DNA from: Argonema antarcticum A004/B2 | GTDB lineage: Bacteria > Cyanobacteriota > Cyanobacteriia > Cyanobacteriales > Aerosakkonemataceae | Direction of reading: 5' to 3' | NCBI RefSeq assembly: GCF_023333585.1 | Contig: NZ_JAIQZN010000079.1 | Location: 1-33,145, forward strand | DNA length: 33,145 nt | Shown: one piece after another, positions 1-8,334 of the stretch | Position numbering within the stretch: position 1 is the first letter of the stretch | Layout of the letters: each line of letters starts with the position of its first letter | Made by a program: the position numbers and the translations under genes | The notes under the pieces: model-generated | Told to the model about the DNA's origin: nothing | Seen by the model: only the letters and a program-made list of their open reading frames with translations | Database searches by the model: none

Positions 1-45
1 CCCTTGTCCCCCTTGTCCCCCTTGTCCCCCTTGTCCTCCTTGTCC
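1..45. repeat. Nonamer tandem repeat (CCCTTGTCC)n
   Basis: Five consecutive 9-bp units, CCCTTGTCC with one base changed in the last unit, run from the window edge to about base 45. The array may continue outside the window. It lies beyond the 3' end of the hybrid kinase gene and is non-coding. A short open frame through it is only a product of the repeat. Confidence 0.85.
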
Positions 46-90
46 CCTACATCACCAACGGGTTTTGACCACACCCGTTGTGATTCTCTC

Positions 91-122
91 CCCCACTCTC
101 CCACTCCCCCACTCCCCCACTC
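91..122. repeat. Octamer tandem repeat (CCCACTC-type)
   Basis: Adenines recur every 8 bases (95, 103, 111, 119) in a C-rich array of about four CCCACTCC units. It ends six bases before the stop codon of the minus-strand kinase gene, so it forms that gene's immediate 3' flank. Confidence 0.8.
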
Positions 123-128
123 TTCCCC

Positions 129-2468
129 TCAAAGTCTCCCTGCGAGGTTGGCGACTGCGGCGGCTAACTCAGCTGGCTCGACTGGCTTGGGTATGTGGAT
201 TTGAAAACCTTCCAAGAGCGATCGCGTGCGATCCTCCGATCTAGCATAAGCCGTCAGGGCAACGGCTGGAATCATTCCCCCTTGCTCTGGTGAGAGCGAC
301 CGGACTTTGCGGATCAAACTGTAGCCGTCTTCTTCCGGCATCCCGATATCGCTGACCAGGATATCTGGTTTCAAATTCTGAATTACCTCAAATGCTGATG
401 AAGCCGATGAAGCTAGTGTTACATTAGCGCCGCACTGTTCCAGTACCGTACAGAGAAACAACCGCGTATCGGCATCGTCATCCACCACGAGTACCTGTAA
501 ACCGTTGAGATCGGTCGGGTTGTCAAGCGGGGTTCCAGCTTCAACCGTGGATATGGTCACGCTCTCGCTTGCCTCGAATAGCACGGGTATAATGGGTAAC
601 CTCACAATAAATGTTGCTCCCAAATCCTCGCCTTCGCTGTGGGCATGAACTGTGCCACCGTGCAGATCCACTAAATGGCGTACAATAGCCAAACCGATGC
701 CAAGTCCGTTGTACCGCCGGGTCATAGAGCTATCGGCTTGACGAAAGCGATCGAAAACATAAGGCACAAAATCGGGGCTGATGCCTTTTCCCGTATCGGT
801 TACTTTAATTTCAACATCAGAATTAACCTGTTCTAATCGAATCTCAACTCTCCCTCTGTTAGGTGTAAACTTAATCGCATTTGACAGCAGGTTCCACATT
901 ATCTGCTGCAAGCGGTCTGAATCCCCTGCAACCAAACCGACTTTAGGATCGCAGATGTTTTCGAGTTGAATTTCCTTAGCTTCAGCCGCTGGGCCTAACG
1001 TATCCAGAACCGCTCCAATCACTGTACTAAGTTCAACCGGACGAATCTTAAGACGCAACTTACCCTGAATAATGCGCGATACATCAAGCAAATCGTCAAC
1101 CAATTGAGCTTGTGTCCTGGCAGTTCGCTCGATAATATCCATCGCCTTAGCCGTAGTAGCGTCGTCAAACTTGCGGCTGTTGAGCAGTTGCGCCCATCCC
1201 AGCATCGCATTCAGAGGCGATCGCAATTCGTGGGAAAGTGTCGCCAAAAACTCGTCTTTCATCCGGTTCGCCGCTTCAGCTTCTGCCCGTGCTTCCTGTT
1301 CGCGGGCTAGTAGCTGGGCCCGTTCGTCTTCAGATCGCTTGCGTTCTGTGAAATCGCGCATGATTTTGGCAAAGCCACGTAGCTGTCCCGTCGCATCTCG
1401 TAAGGGCGTTACAATGCCACTCGCCCAGAAACGGCTGCCCCCCTTACGCAGGTGCCAGCGTTCATCCTCAGCGCGACCTTCCTTGACTGCCTTGGACAAT
1501 TCCTGCTTGTCCGTACCGCCGTCCACGTCTTCAGGCGTAAAGATAATTGAGATAGGTTGTCCCAGTATCTCTGCTTCCCGATAACCTAATATGCGTTCTG
1601 CCCCAATACTCCATCTGGTAATGCGCCCGTCTGTATCGAGGAAGAAAATTGCATAATCTTCCACATTTTCCAACAACATCCGAAACCGTTCTTCGCTTGA
1701 TTTGAGTGCTTCCTCGGCTCTTACTCGGTTGGTGATGTCAGCCACAATGTAAACTGCACCCGTAAAAACTTGACCCTCGTCGAAGATGGGATCTGCGGTT
1801 ACCGAAAACCATCGGTCTACTGACTGTATCTCTATACTTTCCCGACACAGAGTTTCTTGGATGCGATCGAAAGGAGTTACCTCAATGCTGCCTAAAATAG
1901 GTTGCATGAGTTCCTGATGAAAGCGATCGCTAATCTCGGTTTCTGATTTTAAGAGAAGCTGGGTCATCGCTTTGTTACATCGCATCACTTTTCCTTGCCG
2001 ATCCAGCAGACAAACGCTATCGCTCATCGCATCGAATGTTGTTTGCCATTCCTTCGCCAAAGTTAGCGCCGACTCCTCAGCTTCTCGGATGCGGAGCAAA
2101 GCTTTAACAGTAGCTAGTAATTCGATCGGCTCTACCGGCTGCGCTAGATAGCCATCTGCACCGCCATCTAACCCCTGTGCCTTGTCCTCGCTTTTGACAA
2201 AACTAGCAGATAAATGGAGTACCGGAATAAAAGATGTCGCAGGATTAGTCTTGATCCTGCGACAGACTTCAAACCCATCGATATCTGGAAGCCTGACATC
2301 AAGAATAACTAAGTCTGGTTGTTGCTGTGCTATGATTTGCAACGCAGTTTCGCCAGTAGCCGCCTCCTCAACATCAAACCCGGCTTTCTGAAGTGTCCGA
2401 GAAACCACATAGCGGTTGGTTTCGTTGTCGTCTACGTGCAATATTGTGATTTGATGCTGATCCGGCAT
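129..2468 (-). CDS. Hybrid histidine kinase, REC-PAS-PAS-HisKA-HATPase-REC
   Basis: A 779-residue soluble hybrid sensor kinase with no membrane segment. Domains in order: an N-terminal receiver (about 7-125, phosphoacceptor Asp57), two PAS domains (about 143-235 and 256-376), a HisKA dimerisation helix with His413 in SHELRSPLN, a HATPase domain with the N box around WNLLSNAIKF and G boxes DTGKGI and GLGIGLAI, and a C-terminal receiver (about 656-775, Asp707, Lys761). The first receiver has Gln110 where the conserved switch lysine normally sits (YLAQPVEP). It is the last gene of a minus-strand signalling operon that starts with rsbR, 148 bp after the preceding hybrid kinase. The likely role is to take the stressosome output, or a parallel input, into a phosphorelay. 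The partner and signal are not visible. Confidence 0.93.
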   Translation of the reverse strand: MPDQHQITILHVDDNETNRYVVSRTLQKAGFDVEEAATGETALQIIAQQQPDLVILDVRLPDIDGFEVCRRIKTNPATSFIPVLHLSASFVKSEDKAQGLDGGADGYLAQPVEPIELLATVKALLRIREAEESALTLAKEWQTTFDAMSDSVCLLDRQGKVMRCNKAMTQLLLKSETEISDRFHQELMQPILGSIEVTPFDRIQETLCRESIEIQSVDRWFSVTADPIFDEGQVFTGAVYIVADITNRVRAEEALKSSEERFRMLLENVEDYAIFFLDTDGRITRWSIGAERILGYREAEILGQPISIIFTPEDVDGGTDKQELSKAVKEGRAEDERWHLRKGGSRFWASGIVTPLRDATGQLRGFAKIMRDFTERKRSEDERAQLLAREQEARAEAEAANRMKDEFLATLSHELRSPLNAMLGWAQLLNSRKFDDATTAKAMDIIERTARTQAQLVDDLLDVSRIIQGKLRLKIRPVELSTVIGAVLDTLGPAAEAKEIQLENICDPKVGLVAGDSDRLQQIMWNLLSNAIKFTPNRGRVEIRLEQVNSDVEIKVTDTGKGISPDFVPYVFDRFRQADSSMTRRYNGLGIGLAIVRHLVDLHGGTVHAHSEGEDLGATFIVRLPIIPVLFEASESVTISTVEAGTPLDNPTDLNGLQVLVVDDDADTRLFLCTVLEQCGANVTLASSASSAFEVIQNLKPDILVSDIGMPEEDGYSLIRKVRSLSPEQGGMIPAVALTAYARSEDRTRSLLEGFQIHIPKPVEPAELAAAVANLAGRL

Positions 2469-2476
2469 AATTGGGT

Positions 2477-2502
2477 AATTTTAGATTTTAGATTTTAGAT
2501 TT
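2477..2502. repeat. Heptad repeat (ATTTTAG)3 upstream of kinase gene
   Basis: Three head-to-tail ATTTTAG units lie 9 bp upstream of the start codon of the hybrid kinase gene, so they are in its leader or the intergenic gap. The same heptad recurs near 15091 and 26195. Confidence 0.8.
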
Positions 2503-2616
2503 CATATTTGCAATTCTTTACTCCCTTCCTGCCACAAAATTACGGCTATTTCGGAGTTGTGATGCTTTTGTTCAAAAAAATAACATTTTTATTCCCCTGC
2601 TCCTCTGCTCTCCTGG

Positions 2617-4743
2617 CTATAGAACTAGCCCAGCTTTCATCAGGGCTTCACTTAGAATAGCGGATGCCTCTTGACTAGATAAACTTTCTTTAGATAGAAT
2701 TGCTAACACACGATTGCCAATATTGCGTATCTCCTCTTCTGACAGCAGGTTGGAAGTATTAATTATTACAGGAATATGGCGAGTAGCGGTATTGCTTTTC
2801 AGATGTTCTAAAACCTCCAACCCGTTCATTTCTGGCATTACCAAATCGAGAAAAATGCAAGCCGGATTTTCGCTCTGCGCTAGCTGAATGCCAGAACGCC
2901 CGTCTGTTGCCTCAATAATGGTAAACCGAGAATCGGCTAAAAGTTGCTTGAGTAAATAACGGGACACCAGCCGATCGTCAACAATCAATAACTTTGGCGG
3001 AATATCTCCCCTGACTAGAGTATTAATTTTTTTCAAAAGCAACAATCGATCGACTGGCTTGATCAAGAACGCATCAGCCCCCAAAGCCAGCGATTTCTTT
3101 TCGTTATCAATAACTGTTGCCACCAAAATGGGAATATCTTGCGTCGCTGGGTTTTGTTTCATTTCCGAGAGAAAAGACCACGTACTCTCTTGCTCTAGCA
3201 AGACATCTAACAGCACGGCTTTTGGTTTAAACTTCTCAAGTGCGTGTTTTGCCTCTTTGAGCGATCGGGCCGAGACGATCTGATAAATAGATTTTTCCAA
3301 ATACTTCTCGTAAGTGAAGATAGTTTCCGCGTTATCTTCTATCACCAGTATCGGCGACCGCAGCGGATCTAACTGCCAACTAATACTCGGCACAGATGCC
3401 CTTGCAGTCTCGTCCCCATACACGATCGGTATTGTAGCAAAAAATGTGGAGCCCACCCCCATTTCGCTAAAAAGTGAAACGTCACCTCCCAGCAATTCGG
3501 CTAACTTGCGCGACAGCGGTAGTCCGAGACCCGTTCCTTTAAAGCGCTTTTGAAGGAGAGAATCCACTTGGGTAAATTCCTCAAAAATGCGCTCTCGATC
3601 TTTAGGTGCAATACCGATACCCGTATCTGCGACCGAAAATACAACGTTGTTGCCGATCTTATCTGCTTTGATGCGAATCTCACCCTGTTCGGTGTATTTA
3701 AGTGCGTTAGAAATAAAATTTCTGAGAATTTGGGCAACTTTTCCCTCATCGGTGTTGAGAATTGGGATATCGACAGGTTCTTCAAAGATGAGCGAAGTCG
3801 AAGAGTTATGGCTAAGCAGCGGGCGCAGCATACCACGCAAAGTAGCGAATAAATCGCTCACTTCAAATTCTTTTGGATGAACAACAATTTTGCCTGCCTC
3901 GACCTTCGCCAAATCTAACAAGTCGTTAACTAATTCCAAAAGACCTTCTGCGGATTTACGGATAAACATCACCTGCTTTTCTTGTTCTGTCGTCAATTCG
4001 CCGTCCATGCGATCGATCAGCATTCCAGACAGAGACATAATAGAATTGAGCGGCGTGCGAAACTCATGGCTCATATTTGAGAGAAAGTGGGTTTTTAATT
4101 CGTTAGCCCGCTCTAAAAACTCCGCTTTTTCATCTAATTCTGCATAAAGCGCCACAACGCCGCGATTGGTAGCTTCCAGTTCCCGGTTTAGGTCAGTTAG
4201 TTCCTCTTGGCGCTTTCTTAGTTCGTCTAAAGTCCGAATAAGTTCTTGATTCTGTTGCTGAATTTCCGCAAACGGATTTTCAGGAGGTTGGATTGCCAAC
4301 TTATCGGCAATCTGCATCGAAAGGTTGGTTGTTAACTTAGCAGCGCGTTTCGGCAATGTCTTTCCCATCACCACTGTAGTTCCGCTGAGCGAAGATTCGA
4401 TATCAAACCGATCCATTAAACGTTTGCTGCCAATGATACCTAACCCCATTCCGGTTTGTGACTTGTAATTTCCCTCCAGAATAATGTTCAGATCGGCAAT
4501 ACCTTCTCCTTTGTCGCTAATGGAAATTAGAAGCGTTTGAGGCGATTCGCCTTCCATGCCAAATTCAACTTTTCCCAGCTTGGCATATTGAAAAGCGTTG
4601 CGGGCGATTTCGGATACAGCGGTGGCAATGCGCGTCTGATCTTGGGAGTCAAATCCCAAATCTTGTGCAATTTGTCGCGCCCGCTGACGCGAAATTACGA
4701 CATCTTGTTCAAATCGTATTTCTATATTTAGTAGAGTAGTCAT
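2617..4743 (-). CDS. Hybrid histidine kinase with N-terminal RsbT-like ATPase domain
   Basis: A 708-residue protein. Domains in order: an RsbT/RsbW-type HATPase (about 10-130, N box SEIARNAF, glycine box MGLGIIGSKRL), a coiled coil (about 155-220), HisKA with His226 in SHEFRTPLN, a second HATPase (about 295-445), and two receivers (Asp513 and Asp633). I place the start at the ATG complementary to 4741-4743. The frame is open to a GTG at 4842, but that stretch encodes only AT-rich heptad repeat and the edge of a dispersed repeat, and the conserved fold begins at MTTLLNIEIRF. It lies downstream of rsbR-rsbS-rsbT-rsbX on the same strand. The RsbT-like head suggests that it can bind RsbS-like STAS proteins, so stressosome release could control the kinase. 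That link is inference. Confidence 0.92.
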   Translation of the reverse strand: MTTLLNIEIRFEQDVVISRQRARQIAQDLGFDSQDQTRIATAVSEIARNAFQYAKLGKVEFGMEGESPQTLLISISDKGEGIADLNIILEGNYKSQTGMGLGIIGSKRLMDRFDIESSLSGTTVVMGKTLPKRAAKLTTNLSMQIADKLAIQPPENPFAEIQQQNQELIRTLDELRKRQEELTDLNRELEATNRGVVALYAELDEKAEFLERANELKTHFLSNMSHEFRTPLNSIMSLSGMLIDRMDGELTTEQEKQVMFIRKSAEGLLELVNDLLDLAKVEAGKIVVHPKEFEVSDLFATLRGMLRPLLSHNSSTSLIFEEPVDIPILNTDEGKVAQILRNFISNALKYTEQGEIRIKADKIGNNVVFSVADTGIGIAPKDRERIFEEFTQVDSLLQKRFKGTGLGLPLSRKLAELLGGDVSLFSEMGVGSTFFATIPIVYGDETARASVPSISWQLDPLRSPILVIEDNAETIFTYEKYLEKSIYQIVSARSLKEAKHALEKFKPKAVLLDVLLEQESTWSFLSEMKQNPATQDIPILVATVIDNEKKSLALGADAFLIKPVDRLLLLKKINTLVRGDIPPKLLIVDDRLVSRYLLKQLLADSRFTIIEATDGRSGIQLAQSENPACIFLDLVMPEMNGLEVLEHLKSNTATRHIPVIINTSNLLSEEEIRNIGNRVLAILSKESLSSQEASAILSEALMKAGLVL

Positions 4744-4753
4744 CGGTAAATTA

Positions 4754-4774
4754 ATTTGAGATTTGAGATTTGAG
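4754..4774. repeat. Heptad repeat (ATTTGAG)3
   Basis: Three perfect ATTTGAG units start about 11 bp upstream of the chosen start of the RsbT-headed kinase, followed by degenerate AT-rich copies to about 4816. They explain the spurious N-terminal extension of that reading frame. Confidence 0.8.
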
Positions 4775-4833
4775 ATTGAAAAATTAAATTTGCAATTCTT
4801 AAATCTAAAATTTGCAATTAATTCAATTTTCTT

Positions 4834-4905
4834 TATAGCCACAGTCAGATATGTTAGGACAGTATTGAACGCTCAAAACAAGGCCAAGACTGTGTTTGTA
4901 CTCAG
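4834..4905 (+). repeat. ~75-80 bp dispersed repeat, copy 1
   Basis: This block begins TATAGCCACAGTCA, contains GTTAGGACAGTAT and GACTGTGTTTG, and ends in ACTCAG. A diverged copy of the same order of blocks lies in the opposite orientation at 8335-8416. The two copies flank the rsbR-rsbS-rsbT-rsbX genes and the DUF29 gene. Confidence 0.8.
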
Positions 4906-4930
4906 CACTTAGCACTCAGCACTCAGCACT
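4903..4930. repeat. Heptad repeat (CAGCACT)4 containing a stop codon
   Basis: Four CAGCACT/TAGCACT units. The last one overlaps the end of the RsbX-like gene: the final Cys codon and the TGA stop (complement of 4923-4928) are made of repeat sequence, so the array has set or rewritten the C terminus. Confidence 0.85.
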
Positions 4931-5930
4931 TTTCTTTAACAACTACCACCGTTACGTCGTCGCGTCCTCGGTTGAAGTCGCGGTACAAAACTCCGGCGAT
5001 TGTACTGGGATGTTTTGCGGCTAAACCAGGATAGCGATCCAAGCGCCACTGAGTACCTAACCCATCGGAGTGCATCACCAAAAGCCCTCCTTTTGGCCAC
5101 TGATAAACAAACTCCTGAATTTTGCGAACCTCGTGTCCGACGGTGCCGTTGTGGGAAACCATGCTGTAGCTTCCCGACTCAGAAAAAACGCTGGCAGAAA
5201 TATTTCCCACTCCTACAAAACGAATGATTTGTTGTTCAAAGTTTAGTTGCGCGATCGCCACAGCAGCGCCCCGCGTACTTCGTAAACCCCCATGCACAGC
5301 TTCCATAATTTCTGCGGGACTTTTGCGGACATTCTCTCGAAATATTTTGATCGCGTCTAGAGAAGCTTGGGCGGCCATCGGCCCGTGACCCAAACCATCT
5401 GATACTAGCAGCAGAGTGCGATCGGCATAGCGATCGATTGCCCAACGATCGCCCGAAACCTCCTCACCTGTTTTAGGCAGACATACCGCACCTATTTCTA
5501 TATTGCTGTATGGTGTGCTAGACGGTGTTTGGCTAGCCCAGATCTGACTTAATAAAGCTGTCCCCACATTGGGAACAGAATGAATATCGAAAAAAGCACT
5601 TAGGCGACTAATTGCCCCCAAACCCTTGCCAGCAGTACCTGCCGTAGAATAACCATCCCGCAGGCACTCCCCGATATCAACCATTCCCGGCCCTTTATCC
5701 AGAGCTAATATTTCGATACCCGCGATGTCGTCTTTTGCCACAGACCCTAGTAGCAGTTGGCCTTCCCTAGCGTGGAGAACCAAGTTATTTGCGATCTCGG
5801 TAACGACGATGCCTACCTTTCCTCGCTGTGTGTCGTTGAAGCCAAGACGGCTCGCGAGGGCCATAGCTAGCCGTCGCGCTTCACCAGCTTGACTGGACTC
5901 CGAAATAGGCAAGACGACGGTTTCTCTCAT
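4923..5930 (-). CDS. rsbX: RsbX-like PP2C phosphatase with N-terminal RsbT-like ATPase domain
   Basis: A 335-residue fusion. Residues 1-130 form an RsbT/RsbW-type HATPase (N box TEIANNL 44-50, DKGPG 78-82, GKGLGAISRL 101-110). Residues 140-333 form a SpoIIE/RsbX phosphatase with metal-ligand aspartates in SGDRW (Asp161), SDGLGHG (Asp178), HSDGLGTQW (Asp289) and GRDDVT (Asp324/325). In Bacillus, RsbX resets the stressosome by removing phosphate from RsbS and RsbR. The start is the ATG complementary to 5928-5930, seven bases after the rsbT stop and preceded by AAGAAG. An upstream ATG at 5981 would overlap rsbT by 44 bp and adds no conserved sequence. The last codon and the stop lie in a heptad repeat. 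Confidence 0.9.
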   Translation of the reverse strand: MRETVVLPISESSQAGEARRLAMALASRLGFNDTQRGKVGIVVTEIANNLVLHAREGQLLLGSVAKDDIAGIEILALDKGPGMVDIGECLRDGYSTAGTAGKGLGAISRLSAFFDIHSVPNVGTALLSQIWASQTPSSTPYSNIEIGAVCLPKTGEEVSGDRWAIDRYADRTLLLVSDGLGHGPMAAQASLDAIKIFRENVRKSPAEIMEAVHGGLRSTRGAAVAIAQLNFEQQIIRFVGVGNISASVFSESGSYSMVSHNGTVGHEVRKIQEFVYQWPKGGLLVMHSDGLGTQWRLDRYPGLAAKHPSTIAGVLYRDFNRGRDDVTVVVVKEKC

Positions 5931-5937
5931 AATCTTC

Positions 5938-6336
5938 TTACTTCCATTTTGTAATTGTGATGCGGGTGCCTTCTCCGACACGGGAAACGATATCGAATTC
6001 GTTGACCAACCGCTTTGTCCCGCTCAATCCCATACCGAGTCCGCCTCCTGTAGTGAAGCCATCTTTAAGCGCCAGTTCAAGATCTGGAATACCCGGCCCG
6101 GAGTCTTCAAAAATCAGTCGCAGACCGCGACGGGTTCCTTCATCCAGCGCTTCTATATTTACAGTCCCGCCACCCCCGTGTTCCAGGGTGTTGCGTGCCA
6201 GTTCGCTGGCTCCCGTGACGATCTTTGTCTGGTTTATCAGGCTGAAACCTAACTCTACGGCCAACTGACGCACTGCCTGCCTTACTAGCACAACATCTGA
6301 GGAGGATCTGATGCTGATAACTTCATTTTTCTGCAT
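5938..6336 (-). CDS. rsbT: RsbT-like serine/threonine switch kinase
   Basis: A small single-domain GHKL kinase of 132 residues, the usual RsbT length. It shows the N box ASELARNTLEHG, DSGPGIPD, and the glycine box GGGLGMGLSGTKRLVNEF. In the stressosome, RsbT is held by RsbR and RsbS, phosphorylates both under stress, and is then released to act on a downstream partner. The ATG (complement of 6334-6336) lies inside the end of rsbS, giving a 14-bp overlap and probable translational coupling. A GTG one codon earlier is an alternative. The upstream GGGGGGAG on the coding strand can serve as a ribosome site. Confidence 0.93.
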   Translation of the reverse strand: MQKNEVISIRSSSDVVLVRQAVRQLAVELGFSLINQTKIVTGASELARNTLEHGGGGTVNIEALDEGTRRGLRLIFEDSGPGIPDLELALKDGFTTGGGLGMGLSGTKRLVNEFDIVSRVGEGTRITITKWK

Positions 6337-6718
6337 CACCGTCCATGCTCCCCCCTTCAGAATCTCCTAACGATGACCGCAGGAGAGCCATTCCCTTCTC
6401 AACATTTAAGGATGTGCGAATGCCTTTTAGAGAGAGTCCCAACTCTACTAGAGTGATGGCTACAGCGGGCTGCATTCCTACAACCACCGTTTCTGCATCC
6501 AGTATGCGCGACATTTTGGCAATGTTTCCCAGTATCCGCCCGATGAAGGAATCAACTATCTCCAAGGCTGAGATATCGATCAGTACACCGCGAGCGCTTG
6601 TCTGGCTAATGCGGTTTGTCAGGTCGTCCTGCAAAGTCATCGCTAGGCGATCGTGCATATCGACTTGAATGGTGACGAGGAGGAAGTGGCCTATCTGGAG
6701 TATGGCGATGCGTTCCAT
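6323..6718 (-). CDS. rsbS: RsbS-like stressosome scaffold (STAS domain)
   Basis: A 131-residue single STAS domain. The motif DISALEIVDSFIGRIL matches RsbS, and Ser57 is at the position of the serine phosphorylated by RsbT in Bacillus (Ser59). It forms the stressosome core with RsbR. The start is the ATG complementary to 6716-6718, because a strong GGAGG site lies just upstream and the preceding 16 in-frame codons overlap the end of rsbR. The C-terminal ~15 residues (GDSEGGSMDGDAEK) are a polar extension that overlaps rsbT. Confidence 0.94.
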   Translation of the reverse strand: MERIAILQIGHFLLVTIQVDMHDRLAMTLQDDLTNRISQTSARGVLIDISALEIVDSFIGRILGNIAKMSRILDAETVVVGMQPAVAITLVELGLSLKGIRTSLNVEKGMALLRSSLGDSEGGSMDGDAEK

Positions 6719-6725
6719 AATATTT

Positions 6726-6734
6726 CCTCCCTCC
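6726..6734 (-). promoter_or_regulatory. Strong Shine-Dalgarno of rsbS
   Basis: On the coding strand GGAGGGAGG starts directly after the rsbR stop codon (6735-6737) and lies about 7 bases before the rsbS ATG. It decides the rsbS start and shows tight coupling of the two genes. Confidence 0.8.
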
Positions 6735-7601
6735 TTAAATAGCGGACTTGGAGCGTGAGATCGCAAATCCCGATCGCTTCAAAGCCAGAACAAAGGCATC
6801 CGCGAGGGAAGCCTTGGTAGTTATATCGGCCAAATCTACACCCAAGTAGACGATCGTTTGAGCGATTTGAGGACGAATACCGCTGATGATGCAATCAGCG
6901 CCCATCAAACGAGCCGCAGTTACCGTTTTTAGTAAGTGCTGCGCCGTCAGGGTATCCACAGTTGGCACTCCGGTAATGTCGATGATCGCAACTTGGGAAC
7001 CTGTCTGTACAATCATCTGCAAGAGAGATTCCATCATAATTTGGGTGCGGGCGCTGTCGAGGGTGCCAATGATCGGCAGGGCTAAAATGCCTTCCCACAG
7101 CTTCACGACTGGCGTTGAGAGTTCCATTAGCTCTTCTTGCTGGCGCAGGATTACCTCCTCGCGGGTTTTCTGATAAATTTCAGTTGTCCACAGAGCCAGT
7201 TTGTCTATGAGGTTAGTCGCAGACAAAATTTCTTCCAGTAGGGTTTCGCCATTCTGTCCCAGTTCCTGGCGCAAGCGCTTGAATAAGGGCTGCTTAAACG
7301 AGAATACAAAGTTTGCGGTTTCTGTTGGCGTGAAGCCTTTCTGAGTGCGCGATCGGGAAACGCTAGCCAACATATCCTTCAAGCCACGCCACTCCGGGGA
7401 TTGGATGTTGGTGAAGTTACCCTGTTGGATAGCATCTGTAAATAACTCAAGGAATTCTCTGCACTCTTCGCGCAACTCCATTTCCTTGAGCAAGTCTTTG
7501 CGGATACCAGCTGCCATTTGCTCGCCCAGCCAGTCGGCCAAGACTTCTGCTTCACGATTTTTAAGGATCTGTGGAATTTTGCTCTGTCCGTTTAAGCTCA
7601 T
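6735..7601 (-). CDS. rsbR: RsbR-like stressosome co-antagonist
   Basis: A 288-residue protein. An N-terminal all-helical RsbRD_N-type sensor domain (about 10-150) is joined by a helical linker (about 150-165) to a C-terminal STAS domain (about 165-280). Thr217 in PTVDTLTA and Thr249 in IAQTIVYLG correspond to the two RsbR threonines (Thr171 and Thr205 in Bacillus RsbRA) phosphorylated by RsbT. No haem, flavin or metal site is obvious in the sensor half, so the signal is unknown. It is the first gene of the rsbR-rsbS-rsbT-rsbX-kinase-kinase series. Its start has only a weak ribosome site (ATTGAA). Confidence 0.92.
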   Translation of the reverse strand: MSLNGQSKIPQILKNREAEVLADWLGEQMAAGIRKDLLKEMELREECREFLELFTDAIQQGNFTNIQSPEWRGLKDMLASVSRSRTQKGFTPTETANFVFSFKQPLFKRLRQELGQNGETLLEEILSATNLIDKLALWTTEIYQKTREEVILRQQEELMELSTPVVKLWEGILALPIIGTLDSARTQIMMESLLQMIVQTGSQVAIIDITGVPTVDTLTAQHLLKTVTAARLMGADCIISGIRPQIAQTIVYLGVDLADITTKASLADAFVLALKRSGFAISRSKSAI

Positions 7602-7788
7602 TTCAATTCAAAACTCAGTACAGGCGGGTTTGGTTGTTAACTCTTCCGTTTCCATTACAGTTTATCTGCTAAATCCACCCCTACTTAGCTTTTCTCTCTC
7701 CTCTTCTCCTCTCCCCTCTTCCCTAGCGCCGCGCGGCAGAAATAACCCACCAGTTCAGAAGTACTTAAATGCCTGACACTCAAACGAT

Positions 7789-7823
7789 TTTTGACTTTTG
7801 ACTTTTGACTTTTGACTTTTGAC
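7789..7823. repeat. Heptad repeat (TTTTGAC)5
   Basis: Five perfect TTTTGAC units sit 27 bp past the 3' end of the DUF29 gene and upstream of rsbR. The rest of 7602-7849 is a C- and T-rich gap with no gene I can support. The rsbR promoter should lie in this gap, but I see no convincing -35/-10 pair. Confidence 0.85.
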
Positions 7824-7849
7824 TTCCGCGTAGCGGCACTAGCCCCTCA

Positions 7850-8311
7850 TTATGGTAAAAACCCATCATCCGTCACTTCTGTCAGCTCGTAGGGACACTC
7901 TGTAGGGAAAGTCTCTAGTGCTAAGCCAGTTTCAGCTTTTGCTTGTTTGACTGCTTCTGCGTAACATTCAGCGAAAATGCTGTCTAGATAGGGTCTTAAG
8001 CTGGGAGACTCTTTTAGAGCTTTTTTAACACGCCTGCGATGCTCGATAATGCTACCTTCCCAACTGCCGCTTCTTTCTTCAGGTTGGTATTGCCATTTAA
8101 GCAAGTGGAGCAGAACTACAATCAGGTTACTTTCTAGACTTCTCCTCTCACTCCTCCCCATGTCTTCAATTTCTTCAATCAGGTGAGTCCAATCCACATT
8201 TGCATAGTCCTGATTCCGCAATTTTTCTACATTTGTTTCTATCCATTGCAGGTAATCTGTCTCGTACAATGTTTGGCGAAGGGCCTTTATATGCGGCATA
8301 GCAGTTTCCAT
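7850..8311 (-). CDS. DUF29 family protein
   Basis: A 153-residue soluble protein with the DUF29 pattern: LYETDYLQWIETNVEKLR near residues 14-31, then DWTHLIEEIEDMGRSERRSL, and LLHLLKWQYQPE. The family is very common and often multicopy in cyanobacteria, and its function is unknown. A second Met five codons in (MPHIKAL) could be the true start. It is divergent from the DUF4058 gene, with a 163-bp gap largely filled by a dispersed repeat. Confidence 0.85.
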   Translation of the reverse strand: METAMPHIKALRQTLYETDYLQWIETNVEKLRNQDYANVDWTHLIEEIEDMGRSERRSLESNLIVVLLHLLKWQYQPEERSGSWEGSIIEHRRRVKKALKESPSLRPYLDSIFAECYAEAVKQAKAETGLALETFPTECPYELTEVTDDGFLP

Positions 8312-8334
8312 AAAGTAATTCTTGGTATAGGAAA

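Noticed and set aside
4-204. 66-codon open frame at the left edge
   Set aside because: It is a translation of tandem C/T repeats and the antisense of the kinase 3' end, with no ribosome site.
4744-4842. N-terminal extension of the RsbT-headed kinase to a GTG at 4842
   Set aside because: The extra 33 codons are built of AT-rich heptad repeats and the edge of a dispersed repeat; the conserved domain starts at 4743.
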